A stretch of DNA of 64,000 nucleotides, taken from positions 1 through 64,000 of the forward strand of contig DAIQNX010000003.1 in the NCBI GenBank assembly GCA_036788195.1, in the 5' to 3' direction. The DNA is from CALFXN01 sp937957815. Its GTDB lineage: Bacteria; Synergistota; Synergistia; Synergistales; Aminobacteriaceae. The translations under genes were made by a program, and so were the position numbers. Every line of letters starts with the position of its first letter. The stretch's first letter is position 1. Positions 27,143-36,494 of this stretch are shown piece by piece. The notes below the pieces were generated by a model. The model saw only the letters and a list, made by a program, of their open reading frames with translations. It had not been told where the DNA came from and ran no database searches.

Positions 27143-28225
27143 ATGCGGAAGTGGCTTGGGCGTTTTGTGTGCGCGGCTGTGTTGTGCGGTTCGGTTTTTA
27201 TGGCGTTGAATGCGGAAGCGGCGAATCCGGAGTACAAGTGGCGTTTCGGGCAGACGTCGACGAGGGCGACACAGGCCGAGTCGTACAAACTTTTCTGCGA
27301 GCTGATCGAGAAGTACAGTAACGGCAGGATAAAGGTGGAGTTCTTCGCCAACAATCTCCTGGGGACGCACGACGAGATCTTCCACGGCGTACAGACGGGA
27401 GAAATCGAGATGGCGGGCGTTGCGCCGTACGTAAGTCTCGTCCCCGGCGGAATGTTCAACTGGATGCCATGGACCATGGAGTCGTGGGAAGAATCGATGC
27501 TTGCGTTCGCGAGACCGGACGGAGTCCTTTACTCCGTACTCGAGAAGGCGTTCAACGAAGTCGGGATGCACATTCTCTTCACCGTTTCCCAGGGATCCTA
27601 CGGTCTCGGCAACAATGTCCGCCCCATCAAGAAACCGGAAGACCTCGCGAAACTCAAGATGCGTGTTTCCTCCTCGCTCGGGAGCGCGAAGGGACTGCTG
27701 AACATGGGAAAGGGAACTGGCATGACGGCGGAAACCGTGCCCTGGGGCGAACTGTACAACGCGCTGAGCCGCAAGGTCGTCGACGGGTGCTGGTCCATGT
27801 GGCCGTCCCTCGTCGAAGAACGGCATTATGAGGTTCTGAAGTATTACACGGCGCTCGACTGGATGTGGGACGCGAATCAGGTCATCATCAACAAGGATCT
27901 TTGGGCGAAACTTCCGGCGGATCTGAAGGCAGCCGTGGAAAAGGCCGCCGCAGAGGCAGAGATTCACCAGTACGATGTCCAGAAAAAGGCCATCAAGCAA
28001 TTCATAGAGTTCCTGTCGAAACAACCGAACTTCCAGATCTACTATCCGACGCCCGAAGAGAAGGCAGCCTTCAGGGCCAAGGCGGACTCTCTGGCGATTT
28101 GGGAAGAGATTTGCACTCCGTGGCTGGAAAAGCATTACCCGGGACAGAACATGACCAAGAAGATCCTTGACGGCCTGACGGCAATTCACGAGAAGGTTCT
28201 GGCCGAGAAAGCCGCAAAGAAGTAA
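27143..28225 (+). CDS. dctP: TRAP transporter solute-binding protein (DctP family)
   Basis: 360 residues. A signal peptide (RKWLGRFVCAAVLCGSVFMALNAEA) precedes a DctP domain: YKWRFGQTSTRATQAESYKLF at the ligand site, KPEDLAKLKMRV, the WGELYNALSRKVVDGCWSMW segment, and INKDLWAKLPADLKAAVEKAA. It captures organic acids or amino-acid derivatives in the periplasm for Na+-driven import. The ATG at 27143 is preferred; a GTG at 27134 crowds the GGGGAGG site. A strong stem-loop lies between this gene and dctQ. Neighbouring hydrolases suggest acylated or cyclic amino acids as ligands. Confidence 0.92.
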   Translation: MRKWLGRFVCAAVLCGSVFMALNAEAANPEYKWRFGQTSTRATQAESYKLFCELIEKYSNGRIKVEFFANNLLGTHDEIFHGVQTGEIEMAGVAPYVSLVPGGMFNWMPWTMESWEESMLAFARPDGVLYSVLEKAFNEVGMHILFTVSQGSYGLGNNVRPIKKPEDLAKLKMRVSSSLGSAKGLLNMGKGTGMTAETVPWGELYNALSRKVVDGCWSMWPSLVEERHYEVLKYYTALDWMWDANQVIINKDLWAKLPADLKAAVEKAAAEAEIHQYDVQKKAIKQFIEFLSKQPNFQIYYPTPEEKAAFRAKADSLAIWEEICTPWLEKHYPGQNMTKKILDGLTAIHEKVLAEKAAKK

Positions 28226-28241
28226 ACTCTTTCTCCTCGGC

Positions 28242-28274
28242 AAAGACGGGGCGAGACATATTCGCCCCGTCTTT
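28242..28274 (+). terminator. Stem-loop between dctP and dctQ
   Basis: A perfect 13-bp stem AAAGACGGGGCGA / TCGCCCCGTCTTT with a seven-base loop, ending in a four-T run. Such hairpins after a binding-protein gene act as partial terminators or protect its mRNA, giving more binding protein than permease. Confidence 0.7.
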
Positions 28275-28313
28275 TGCACAGTTCCAGCCGCACTTCGGAA
28301 AGGAGATGCACCA

Positions 28314-28832
28314 ATGAAACGGTTTTTCGACAGATTGACGAACGCGGAATTACTGCTCGGGGCCGTAGGTCTTGGAATCGCCATAATCCTGAATTTCTGC
28401 CAGGTTGTGAACAGGTATTGGCTTCATTACGAAGTAATGTGGCTTGGAGATTTGATGTTGTATATATTTATATTTGCGATTTATAGCGCTATTTCATACG
28501 GTTCTGCGGTAAAAACTCATATTTCGGTAGATATATTTCCGGATGCTTATTTGAAAAATAATAAATTAAAATTAGAAATATATCTTTTGATAAAATATAT
28601 CGTTACTGTCGTCATGATAGTGTCGTTTGTCCCTTCCGTATGGGTTTTGTTCAAGCGCTCGATGATGTATCCCGAATACGCAACGATGGTTCGCTGGTTT
28701 AACCTGAGCTGGCTTTCGTATGTGATGGCTGCGATGGTTGTTCTTGCCATTGCGCACTATTCCTGGCACGCGGCGCAATCGGCCTTCGAGATCCGGAAAT
28801 GCCTGTGGCTCCGAAGCGAAGGGAAGGAATAG
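28314..28832 (+). CDS. dctQ: TRAP transporter small permease (DctQ family)
   Basis: 172 residues with four hydrophobic segments and the DctQ pattern NRYWLHYEVMWLGDLMLYIFIFAIYSAISYGSAVKTHISVDIF. It forms the small membrane subunit between DctP and DctM. Positions about 28440-28640 are strikingly AT-rich, with runs of AAA, AAT, TTA and ATA codons (KNNKLKLEIYLLIKYI), unlike the GC-rich genes on either side. AGGAG lies upstream of ATG 28314. dctM follows four bases after the stop. Confidence 0.9.
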   Translation: MKRFFDRLTNAELLLGAVGLGIAIILNFCQVVNRYWLHYEVMWLGDLMLYIFIFAIYSAISYGSAVKTHISVDIFPDAYLKNNKLKLEIYLLIKYIVTVVMIVSFVPSVWVLFKRSMMYPEYATMVRWFNLSWLSYVMAAMVVLAIAHYSWHAAQSAFEIRKCLWLRSEGKE

Positions 28833-28836
28833 GAAA

Positions 28837-30171
28837 ATGGACTGGGGTTCGACCGTTACGATCGCAGGATTTCTCGTCGGCATTCTTTTCGGGCTCCCGA
28901 TCGGGTGGCTTTTCCTCGGAGCGACGGCCTTGGGACTGCTCGTTCTCGGAAGTCCTTCAACGTTTATGGCGAATACGTTTTTTCACTCGCTTGATTCCGC
29001 GACGATCATGGCCATCGCGTTTTTCGTCTTTTCCGGGGCGCTCATTTCCGATGCCGGGCTCGCCGACAAGATCGTTCGCTTCTCCTATGCTCTGGTCGGC
29101 AGGCTGAAGGGAGGGCTTCCCGCGGTCGGGATCGTGGCGACGCTGTTCATGGGAGCCCTTACGGGATCTTCAGTGCCGTGCATCGCCGCGCTGATTCCCC
29201 TTCTGGTCCCTCGGCTGGAGAAATACGGCTATAAACGGGTCTACACGACCGCAATCCTGTGTTCCTCGAGCTTTCTCGGGTACCTGATCCCCCCGAGCGT
29301 CCCCGCGATGATCTACTGCCTTCTGGCCGGACAGTCCGTCGCAGCATTGTTTCTCGCGACGGTGTTCCCAGGGCTGCTGCTCGCGCTTGGCTACGGGATC
29401 ATGAACTATTGCGTCGTCAACAGATTCGTGATTCCGAGCGTCGAGAAACCCGTCTTGCCGGCGACATTCGGAGAATCGCTCCGCGAGCTGGGGAAATCGA
29501 CGTGGGTTGCGCTTCCGGCTCTGGGGTGCCCCGCTCTCATTCTCGTCGGAATCTACGGCGGGATTTTTACCCCAAACGAGGCGGGAGGAATCGCGGCGGT
29601 CTACTGTCTTTTCGTCGGGTGGTTCGTCTATCGAGAGCTTTCGTGGGATCGTCTGAAGAACTCATTCTCGAGCACCGTCGGCACTTTCGGAATGACGACG
29701 CTTCTTCTCGCGGGCGGGACCGTTCTGACGCGTTTCCTCACCCGACAGGGCGTCGCCCAGGAACTCGCCGCCTTCATGCTCTCCCTGTTCGAAAACAAGT
29801 ATCTCATCCTGCTCATGCTCAACATCTTCCTCCTCTTCCTCGGAATGTTCCTGGACGGAATCCCGATCCTCGTCCTCGTAGTGCCGCTCGTCATGCCGCT
29901 CATGACGCAACTCGGGATCAATCTCGTCCAGCTCGGTTCGATGATGGTCGTCAACGTGGGTATCGGGGTCATGACGCCTCCCTTCGCGATGTCGATTTTC
30001 GTGGGATCCCGTCTGGCCGACGTTCCGGCCGGGGAACTCACAAAGACGATGATGCCCTTCCTTCTTTTCGTCGCGATTCCGGTTCTCCTTCTGACGACGT
30101 ATATCCCCTTCCTCTCCTGCTGGCTCCCCGAGGTCGTACTTGGACCGGAAGTCGTCGGGCTCTGGCGGTAG
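28837..30171 (+). CDS. dctM: TRAP transporter large permease (DctM family)
   Basis: 444 residues, mostly hydrophobic, with eleven or twelve membrane segments. Family features: FFVFSGALISDAGLADKIVRF, the GALTGSSVPCIAALIPLLVP loop, SSFLGYLIPPSVPAMIYCLL and MTPPFAMSIFVGSRLADVP. It carries out Na+-coupled transport with DctQ. ATG 28837 lies four bases after dctQ. It is directly upstream of an N-acyl-D-amino-acid deacylase, consistent with uptake of that enzyme's substrate. Confidence 0.94.
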   Translation: MDWGSTVTIAGFLVGILFGLPIGWLFLGATALGLLVLGSPSTFMANTFFHSLDSATIMAIAFFVFSGALISDAGLADKIVRFSYALVGRLKGGLPAVGIVATLFMGALTGSSVPCIAALIPLLVPRLEKYGYKRVYTTAILCSSSFLGYLIPPSVPAMIYCLLAGQSVAALFLATVFPGLLLALGYGIMNYCVVNRFVIPSVEKPVLPATFGESLRELGKSTWVALPALGCPALILVGIYGGIFTPNEAGGIAAVYCLFVGWFVYRELSWDRLKNSFSSTVGTFGMTTLLLAGGTVLTRFLTRQGVAQELAAFMLSLFENKYLILLMLNIFLLFLGMFLDGIPILVLVVPLVMPLMTQLGINLVQLGSMMVVNVGIGVMTPPFAMSIFVGSRLADVPAGELTKTMMPFLLFVAIPVLLLTTYIPFLSCWLPEVVLGPEVVGLWR

Positions 30172-30209
30172 GGCGGACGTCGCTTGCAGCATACTGGAGG
30201 TGCGAATGA

Positions 30210-31799
30210 ATGGATTATGATCTGATTGTCCGGAACGGCGTGTGTTATACAGGAGACGGCAGCGAAGGCGAAATTCGCGATATCGGGATAAAGGACGGAA
30301 CGATAGCCGCAATCGGCAGGCTGGACGGTGCCGCGGCGAAAAAGATCATCGAGGCGGAGAGGATGGCCGTCGCTCCGGGATTCGTCGATACCCACAGCCA
30401 TTCCGACCTGGTCGCGCTCTTCGACCCAGCCATCACGAACAAGACCGCTCAGGGCGTTACGACGGACATCATCGGACAGGACGGCATGTCGCTCGCGCCG
30501 ATCGTTCCGGAATACCTGGAATCGTGGAAGAAGTCGATGGCGGGGCTCGAAGGGCAGTACGAGGTCGAGTGGGACTGGAATTCCTCCGCCGAATACCTCG
30601 ACCGACTGTCGCGGCAGAAACTGGGGCCGAATATCGCGTATCTCGTACCGTTCGGAAACGTGCGGCTCTGCGTCGTCGGCCTCGGAATCAGGGAGGCGGC
30701 GGACGCCGAGATCCGGAGGATGGCGGACCTCACCGAGGCTGGGATCGAGGCGGGAGCCGTCGGTATGTCCATCGGTCTGATCTACCCCCCGTGTCCGTAC
30801 GCATCACATCGGGAACTTGTCGAGGTGACGCGGGTGCTGGCGAAGTACGGCCTGCCGTTCGTGATTCACCAGAGAAGCGAGGCCGCCGATATCCTGAAGT
30901 CCATGGACGAGGTGTTCGCCATCGGCAGGGAATCGGGATGCCACATTCATTTTTCCCACTTCAAAGTGTGCGGCAAGAAACACGCCAGTCTTTTCGAACC
31001 GGTCATGGAGAAGCTCGAGGCGGCGGCGCGGGAGATGCCGGTCTCCGTCGACCAGTACCCCTACACTGCGGGAAGTACGACCTTGAGCGTCGTCATGCCG
31101 CCCTGGGCGCACGACGGGGGAACGGAAAAGGCGATTCTCCGCCTGAAGGACGCCGAAGCGCGCGCGCGGATGAAGAAGGATATCGACGCCGGCATTCCGG
31201 GGTGGGACAACTTCGTGGATTTCGCGGGGATCGACAACATCTTCGTCTCGTTCGTCAAGACAACGAAAAATGCCGATGTGGTCGGGAAGAGCCTGTCCCA
31301 GATCGGCCTTCTCCGTGGAAAAGATCCGATCGACGCAACGCTCGATCTCCTGCTCGAAGAGGATATGTCGGTCGGCATGGTGAATTTTTACGGTCTCGAG
31401 GAACACATCGAGAAGATCCTCGCCCATCCGCTGCAAAACGTCTGTACGGACGGAATCCTCGGGTCTCACCCGCACCCAAGGGTCTACGGGACGTATCCCC
31501 GTGTCCTCGGGCGGTATGTCCGGGAAAAGAAGGTTCTTGATCTGCGTACGGCCATTCACAAAATGACGGGGCGTCCGGCGTCGATCTTCAGGATAAAGGA
31601 CAGAGGCCTGCTCCGGGAAGGCTATCGCGCGGACGTCGTCGTCTTCGATCCCGATTCCGTCATCGATACGGCGACCTACGAGGCGCCGAAGCAGTACCCG
31701 AAGGGAATAACCCACGTCATCGTCAACGGTCGGATCGTCATCGAAAATTCCGGGTTCACGTCGTCCGGGGCCGGCGAGGTCGTCCGTTTCGCCCGGTGA
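30210..31799 (+). CDS. N-acyl-D-amino-acid deacylase (D-aminoacylase) family amidohydrolase
   Basis: 529 residues. Amidohydrolase barrel: composite beta domain at the start (YDLIVRNGVCYTGDGSEGEIRDIGIKDG), the metal pair in DTHSHSDLVALFDP, TTDIIGQDGMSLAP, the C-terminal region KMTGRPASIFRIKDRGLLREGYRADVVVFDP. The family removes acyl groups from N-acyl-D-amino acids with zinc. Ribosome site GGAGG lies nine bases before ATG 30210. It is located straight after the TRAP transporter and before an M20 hydrolase and a hydantoinase, which together suggests salvage of blocked or D-amino acids. Confidence 0.9.
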   Translation: MDYDLIVRNGVCYTGDGSEGEIRDIGIKDGTIAAIGRLDGAAAKKIIEAERMAVAPGFVDTHSHSDLVALFDPAITNKTAQGVTTDIIGQDGMSLAPIVPEYLESWKKSMAGLEGQYEVEWDWNSSAEYLDRLSRQKLGPNIAYLVPFGNVRLCVVGLGIREAADAEIRRMADLTEAGIEAGAVGMSIGLIYPPCPYASHRELVEVTRVLAKYGLPFVIHQRSEAADILKSMDEVFAIGRESGCHIHFSHFKVCGKKHASLFEPVMEKLEAAAREMPVSVDQYPYTAGSTTLSVVMPPWAHDGGTEKAILRLKDAEARARMKKDIDAGIPGWDNFVDFAGIDNIFVSFVKTTKNADVVGKSLSQIGLLRGKDPIDATLDLLLEEDMSVGMVNFYGLEEHIEKILAHPLQNVCTDGILGSHPHPRVYGTYPRVLGRYVREKKVLDLRTAIHKMTGRPASIFRIKDRGLLREGYRADVVVFDPDSVIDTATYEAPKQYPKGITHVIVNGRIVIENSGFTSSGAGEVVRFAR

Positions 31800-31845
31800 C
31801 GTCGTTCAATCCGGTAGCAGAATTCGTGAAGGAGTGATCTTTGCC

Positions 31846-33042
31846 ATGGAAGCACGCGATCGAGAGGCCCTTGTCGCCTTTTGCAGAGAGATGATCAAAA
31901 AACCGAGCCTATCCGGCAGGGAGCGCGATGTCGCGGATCTTCTCGAACGGGAGATGCGGGCGCTCGGTTTCGATTCCGTCGAACGGGACGGATACGGAAA
32001 CGTCATCGGACGCGTTCGTCTCGGTGACGGAGGAAAAAGGATCCTGTTCGAGGGACATATGGATCACGTCGATGTCGCCGATCCGTCGCTCTGGACGCAC
32101 GCTCCGTATTCCGCGGACGTCTCCGGCGGAAAGATCTACGGCCGCGGAACGACCGACATGAAGGGAAACCTGTCGGCGATGACGCAGGCCGCCGGTCTGG
32201 CGAAGAGGAATCTCCGGGGTATCTGCGGAGAAGTCGTCGTCGCGGGATGCGTTCATGAAGAATGTTTCGAGGGGGTCGCTTCGGAAAGTATCGGGAGCCG
32301 ATGCGCGCCGGACTGTGTCGTCATCGGAGAGCCTTCCTCGCTGAACCTGATGCGCGGACAGCGTGGGAGGGCGGAAGTAGTGCTTGAAACGTACGGCAGG
32401 TCCGCGCATTCCTCGAGTCCCGAGGTCGGCGTCAATGCGGTCAAGGCAATGGTACCTCTGCTTGCCCGTCTGGAACGCCGGTTCGTTCCGGACGAGCACC
32501 CCGTTCTCGGAAAGGGCATCATGGAACTCACGGACATCATATCGACTCCGTATCCCGGAGCCAGCGTCGTTCCCGAGAAGTGCAGAGTGACGTTCGACCG
32601 GCGGCTCCTCACCTCCGATACGGAGGAGCATGTCCTCGAACAGGTCCGGCATGTGATCGACGAACTGATCGCCGAAGGGAGCGACCTGAAGGCGTCCGTT
32701 TCCATCGCGAGGGGAGCCGACACGTGCTATACGGGGGAGAAAATCGAAGCCGCCCGCTTCGCGCCCGCGTGGTTGTACGAGGAAGACCACTGGTTTGTCG
32801 CGGCTGCGTTGAACGGTCTGCGTTCCGTGGGGCTGGAGCCGAAAGTCGGGCACTACGCGTTTTGTACGAACGGAAGCTACTACGCCGGAAAGGCCGGAAT
32901 TCCGACGATCGGTTTCGGAGGATCGAAAGAACATCTCGCGCACGTTGTGGACGAATACATCGAGATCGAACAGCTCGAAAGAGCCTGCGACGGGTACCTG
33001 GGGATCGTACGGTCCGTTCTCGGGGGGAAAGTGACGCGATAG
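31846..33042 (+). CDS. M20-family metallohydrolase, YgeY-like (second copy)
   Basis: 398 residues. Motifs mirror the copy at 21813: EGHMDHVDVADP, RGTTDMKGNLSA, HEECFEGVASE, VIGEPSSLNLMRGQRGRAEV, ending FCTNGSYYAGKAGIPTIGFGG. The two copies align along their full length but differ in the zinc-loop residues (TTDMKGN against AADQKGS). ATG 31846 is chosen; a GTG at 31834 overlaps the GGAG site. It lies between D-aminoacylase and hydantoinase, the same association as ygeY with hyuA in enteric bacteria. It probably cleaves the carbamoyl or acyl amino acid made by those enzymes. Confidence 0.87.
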   Translation: MEARDREALVAFCREMIKKPSLSGRERDVADLLEREMRALGFDSVERDGYGNVIGRVRLGDGGKRILFEGHMDHVDVADPSLWTHAPYSADVSGGKIYGRGTTDMKGNLSAMTQAAGLAKRNLRGICGEVVVAGCVHEECFEGVASESIGSRCAPDCVVIGEPSSLNLMRGQRGRAEVVLETYGRSAHSSSPEVGVNAVKAMVPLLARLERRFVPDEHPVLGKGIMELTDIISTPYPGASVVPEKCRVTFDRRLLTSDTEEHVLEQVRHVIDELIAEGSDLKASVSIARGADTCYTGEKIEAARFAPAWLYEEDHWFVAAALNGLRSVGLEPKVGHYAFCTNGSYYAGKAGIPTIGFGGSKEHLAHVVDEYIEIEQLERACDGYLGIVRSVLGGKVTR

Positions 33043-33168
33043 CGCGTCCGGACGAGAGCCGGCCCCTTTCGAAAATGTCGGAAAAGACGCTGGGAAAAAA
33101 AACTGGAGAAAATGCTGTACAATATTGCGTATGGAACGCGACAATCATAACGAAGCGAAATAACTGAG

Positions 33169-33196
33169 AGGGGGGGGCTCGGATGCCTCCCCTTTT
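33169..33196 (+). terminator. Terminator or attenuator upstream of the hydantoinase gene
   Basis: An eight-pair stem (33169-33176 with 33186-33193) includes one G-U pair that only forms on plus-strand RNA, followed by TTTT. It lies in the 198-base gap after the M20 gene and 45 bases before the hydantoinase start. Upstream in the same gap is a ribosome-site-preceded 12-codon ORF (33111-33149). I see no clear promoter. Confidence 0.5.
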
Positions 33197-33240
33197 GTGG
33201 TTTGGGGACCTGTCCCGATGAGATGTGAAGGAGGTCTTTC

Positions 33241-34590
33241 ATGTACGATCTCGTCGTTCGCGGAGGAACTGTTGTAACGGGAGATGCGGTTCTGGACACT
33301 GATATCGCCGTGGCGGACGGGCGCATCGCCGCGCTGGGGTCCGGATTTGCGGGCGCGAGGGAGATCGATGCGGAGGGCAAGCTCGTTTTTCCGGCCGGAA
33401 TCGACCCGCACACGCACATGGCACTGCCCGTCGGCTCTTTGTGTTCGAGCGACGATTTCGAGTCGGGAACGATCGCCGCCGCCTGCGGCGGTATCGGAAC
33501 GATCATGGATTTCACCGTCGGAAGCGCCGGGAGTTCCCTGACGGAAGACATCCGGAGGCGACTGTCCGACGCGTCGTCTTCCGTCGTCGACTACGCGCTT
33601 CACGCGGAAGTCGTCGGGTGGAGCGCGAAACGGCCCGCGCAGATTCGCGAAGCGGTCGAAACGGGCATCCGGAGCTTCAAGTTCTACACGACCTACGAGT
33701 CGTCCGGAAGACGTTCGGAGAACGGCGCCCTGTTGCGCGCCTTCGACACGATCGCCGGACTCGACGGAGTCGCTCTCGTTCATGCGGAGGACGAGAGCAT
33801 GATCCGGACGATCCAGTCGGAGATGAGCGCCGGAGACAAGGCGAAGATATCCGGACTTCCGCTCTCCCGCCCGGATTTCTGCGAGGCGGCCGCAATATCG
33901 TCGATCGCCTGGCTTGCGTGGTACACGGGAGTCCGGGTCCACATCGTCCACGTGAGTTCCCGTATGGGGCTCGACGAAGTTCGCCGGGCGCGCGACGATG
34001 GAGCCGACATGACGGCCGAGACCTGTCCGCAGTACCTTCTGCTCGCGAAGGACGCTTACGACCGTCCCGAGGGACATCTCTTCTCGGCGGCACCCGCGCT
34101 CCGGACGCAGGAAGACCAGGACGCCCTCTGGAACGCGCTCGCCGACAGGGAAATCGACTTCGTCGCCACGGACCATTGTCCCTTCACGAAGGAACAGAAG
34201 ACGTGGAAGGGATCGTTTGCGGACCTTCCGTACGGACTGCCGGGCGTCGAGACCATGATGTCGCTCGTGTATTCCGAAGGGGTCGACCGGGGTACCCTGA
34301 CGTTGTCCGATATGGCGTGCGTCTGTTCCGAGAACGCCGCGCGCCTCTACGGCCTGTATCCGAGAAAGGGGGCCATCCTTCCGGGAGCGGACGCGGACCT
34401 CGCGATCTTCGATCCGTCTGTCGAGTGGCGCCTGTTCGCGAAGGATCTTCACATGAAGACTGATTTCTCTCCGTATCAGGGGTGGACGATCCGGGGGAAG
34501 AACCGAATGACCATCTCCCGCGGCGAAGTGATCGTCGAGGACGGAGAATATACGGGCGCAAAGGGGCGTGGTCGTTTCCTGCCGCGATAG
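33241..34590 (+). CDS. hydA: Dihydropyrimidinase / D-hydantoinase
   Basis: 449 residues. Cyclic amidohydrolase: metal-binding DPHTHM, the carbamylated-lysine region GIRSFKFYTTYES, VALVHAEDESMI, VHIVHVSSRMG and DFVATDHCPFTKEQK with the final Asp ligand. It opens hydantoins or dihydropyrimidines to N-carbamoyl amino acids. GAAGGAGGTC lies six bases before ATG 33241. Together with the two M20 enzymes, which could be carbamoylases, it forms a hydantoin-to-amino-acid route. HydA and SsnA/YgeZ-type enzymes share this signature, so the exact substrate is uncertain. Confidence 0.9.
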   Translation: MYDLVVRGGTVVTGDAVLDTDIAVADGRIAALGSGFAGAREIDAEGKLVFPAGIDPHTHMALPVGSLCSSDDFESGTIAAACGGIGTIMDFTVGSAGSSLTEDIRRRLSDASSSVVDYALHAEVVGWSAKRPAQIREAVETGIRSFKFYTTYESSGRRSENGALLRAFDTIAGLDGVALVHAEDESMIRTIQSEMSAGDKAKISGLPLSRPDFCEAAAISSIAWLAWYTGVRVHIVHVSSRMGLDEVRRARDDGADMTAETCPQYLLLAKDAYDRPEGHLFSAAPALRTQEDQDALWNALADREIDFVATDHCPFTKEQKTWKGSFADLPYGLPGVETMMSLVYSEGVDRGTLTLSDMACVCSENAARLYGLYPRKGAILPGADADLAIFDPSVEWRLFAKDLHMKTDFSPYQGWTIRGKNRMTISRGEVIVEDGEYTGAKGRGRFLPR

Positions 34591-34678
34591 GACTGATAGA
34601 TGCCATAGTTTTTGCCAATCACCCCGCCCGTCAATGTGCGGAGTGTGCGAAACCAGAGCCAGAGGAGGAAGTGTGTTT

Positions 34679-36364
34679 ATGGAAAAGCGGATTCCAGTAC
34701 CCAGCGACATCGAAATCGCACAGTCTTCGAAGATGGAACCGATCGTCGACATCGCGAAAAAGCTCGGCATCGACGAAGAGGAACTCGAGCTCTACGGTAA
34801 ATACAAAGCGAAAGTCATGCCCTCCGCTTGGGAGCGCGTGAAAGACCGAAAGGACGGGAAGCTCGTCCTCGTGACCGCCATCACGCCAACTCCCGCGGGA
34901 GAGGGCAAGACGACGACGACGGTCGGGCTTGCGCAGGCGCTTGTCCACATCGGAAAGAGCGCGTCGCTCGCGATCCGCGAACCGTCGCTCGGTCCGAGTT
35001 TCGGCGTCAAGGGAGGAGCGGCCGGAGGCGGGTATTCCCAGGTCGTTCCGATGGAGGACATCAACCTTCATTTCACGGGCGATCTTCACGCGATCACGAC
35101 CGCGCACAACCTGCTTTCCGCGATGATCGACAACCACCTGCACCAGGGGAACGAGCTGAATCTCGACCCGCGGAGGATTACGTGGCGGCGAGTCATGGAC
35201 CTCAACGAGCGGGCGCTGCGGCACATCGTCCTCGGACTCGGCGGCAAGGCCGACGGAATTCCGAGGGAAAGCGGATTCGACATCACGGTGGCCTCCGAGG
35301 TCATGGCGATCCTGTGTCTCTCGCTCGACCTCATGGACCTCAAGGAACGCATCCGCAAGATCGTCATCGGGTTCACCTACGACGGGAAACCCGTCACGGC
35401 CGGCGACATCGGGGCCGCCGGGTCCATGGCGCTGCTTCTCAAGGACGCCATCAAGCCGAACCTCGTCCAGACGCTGGAGGGCGTTCCCTCGTTCATCCAC
35501 GGCGGGCCGTTCGCAAACATAGCCCACGGCTGCAACAGCATTCAGGCGACGCGGCTCGGTCTCAAGACCTCCGATTACTTCATCACGGAGGCGGGATTCG
35601 GCGCCGATCTCGGGGCTGAGAAGTTCCTCGACATCAAGTGCCGTCTCGCGGGACTGACCCCGTCGGCAGTCGTCATCGTCGCGACGGTTCGCGCGCTCAA
35701 GATGCACGGAGGCCGCAAGAAGAACGAGCTCACGGTCGAAGATCTCGCAGCGCTCGAAAAGGGGATGACCAATCTCGAGAAACACATCGAGAACATCTCC
35801 CGTTTCGGTCTGCCCGCAGTCGTCGCGATCAACCGCTTCCCGACGGACACGAAGGCGGAACTCGACCTCATCGAGAAGAAGTGCAACGCGCTCGGTGCGT
35901 CGGTCGCACTCTCCGAGGTCTGGGAGAAGGGCGGCGAGGGAGGCGTCGATCTCGCGAAAAAGGTCATCGAAGCGTGCGAAAAACCGTCGAAGTTCACGCA
36001 CCTCTACGACGCGGAACTTTCGCCGAAGCAGAAGATCCAAGCGATCGCGAGGGAGATCTACGGTGCGGACGGCGTGACGTACACGGATCAGGCGGAAAAG
36101 GATCTTCAGATGATTCACGAACTTGGAAAGGACACCCTGCTCATCTGCATGGCGAAGACGCAGTACTCGCTTTCCGACGATCCGGCGAAGCTCGGCCGTC
36201 CGTCGGGATTCACGATCACGGTGCGCGAAGTGCGCCTCTCGGCGGGAGCCGGGTTCCTTATCCCGATCACAGGGGCGATCATGACGATGCCCGGACTGCC
36301 GAAAAAACCCGCCGCCCTCTCGATCGACATCGACGAGAAGGGGCAGATCAGCGGACTGTTCTAG
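34679..36364 (+). CDS. fhs: Formate-tetrahydrofolate ligase
   Basis: 561 residues. Joins formate to tetrahydrofolate with ATP; in amino-acid fermenters it can run backwards to make ATP. Motifs: ITPTPAGEGKTTTTVGLAQAL (ATP loop), REPSLGPSFGVKGGAAGGGYSQV, MEDINLHFTGDLHAITTAHNLL, TEAGFGADLGAEKF and the ending GAIMTMPGLPKKPAA. Full length. AGAGGAGGAA precedes ATG 34679 by nine bases. folD follows after 130 bases, completing formate to methylene-tetrahydrofolate; metF is at the far end of the window. Confidence 0.98.
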   Translation: MEKRIPVPSDIEIAQSSKMEPIVDIAKKLGIDEEELELYGKYKAKVMPSAWERVKDRKDGKLVLVTAITPTPAGEGKTTTTVGLAQALVHIGKSASLAIREPSLGPSFGVKGGAAGGGYSQVVPMEDINLHFTGDLHAITTAHNLLSAMIDNHLHQGNELNLDPRRITWRRVMDLNERALRHIVLGLGGKADGIPRESGFDITVASEVMAILCLSLDLMDLKERIRKIVIGFTYDGKPVTAGDIGAAGSMALLLKDAIKPNLVQTLEGVPSFIHGGPFANIAHGCNSIQATRLGLKTSDYFITEAGFGADLGAEKFLDIKCRLAGLTPSAVVIVATVRALKMHGGRKKNELTVEDLAALEKGMTNLEKHIENISRFGLPAVVAINRFPTDTKAELDLIEKKCNALGASVALSEVWEKGGEGGVDLAKKVIEACEKPSKFTHLYDAELSPKQKIQAIAREIYGADGVTYTDQAEKDLQMIHELGKDTLLICMAKTQYSLSDDPAKLGRPSGFTITVREVRLSAGAGFLIPITGAIMTMPGLPKKPAALSIDIDEKGQISGLF

Positions 36365-36494
36365 GCAGACGCCCGGCGATCTGCGAGCGAAGCGAGCAAA
36401 GAAGCCGAGGCGGTCGCCTATCCCGAGACGGAGCCGAGGGGAAGCGGACGCCCCGGGGTGAGAGCCTCTTTATGAGAAAAGGAAGGTGTTTGTA

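Noticed and set aside
33075..33167. A 30-codon ORF after the second M20 gene
   Set aside because: It lacks a ribosome-binding site and overlaps the leader structures; composition is not protein-like.
36365..36494. GC-rich gap between fhs and folD as a riboswitch or repeat element
   Set aside because: It shows only short chance pairings such as GCAGA/TCTGC and no known aptamer pattern. I see nothing definite in it.
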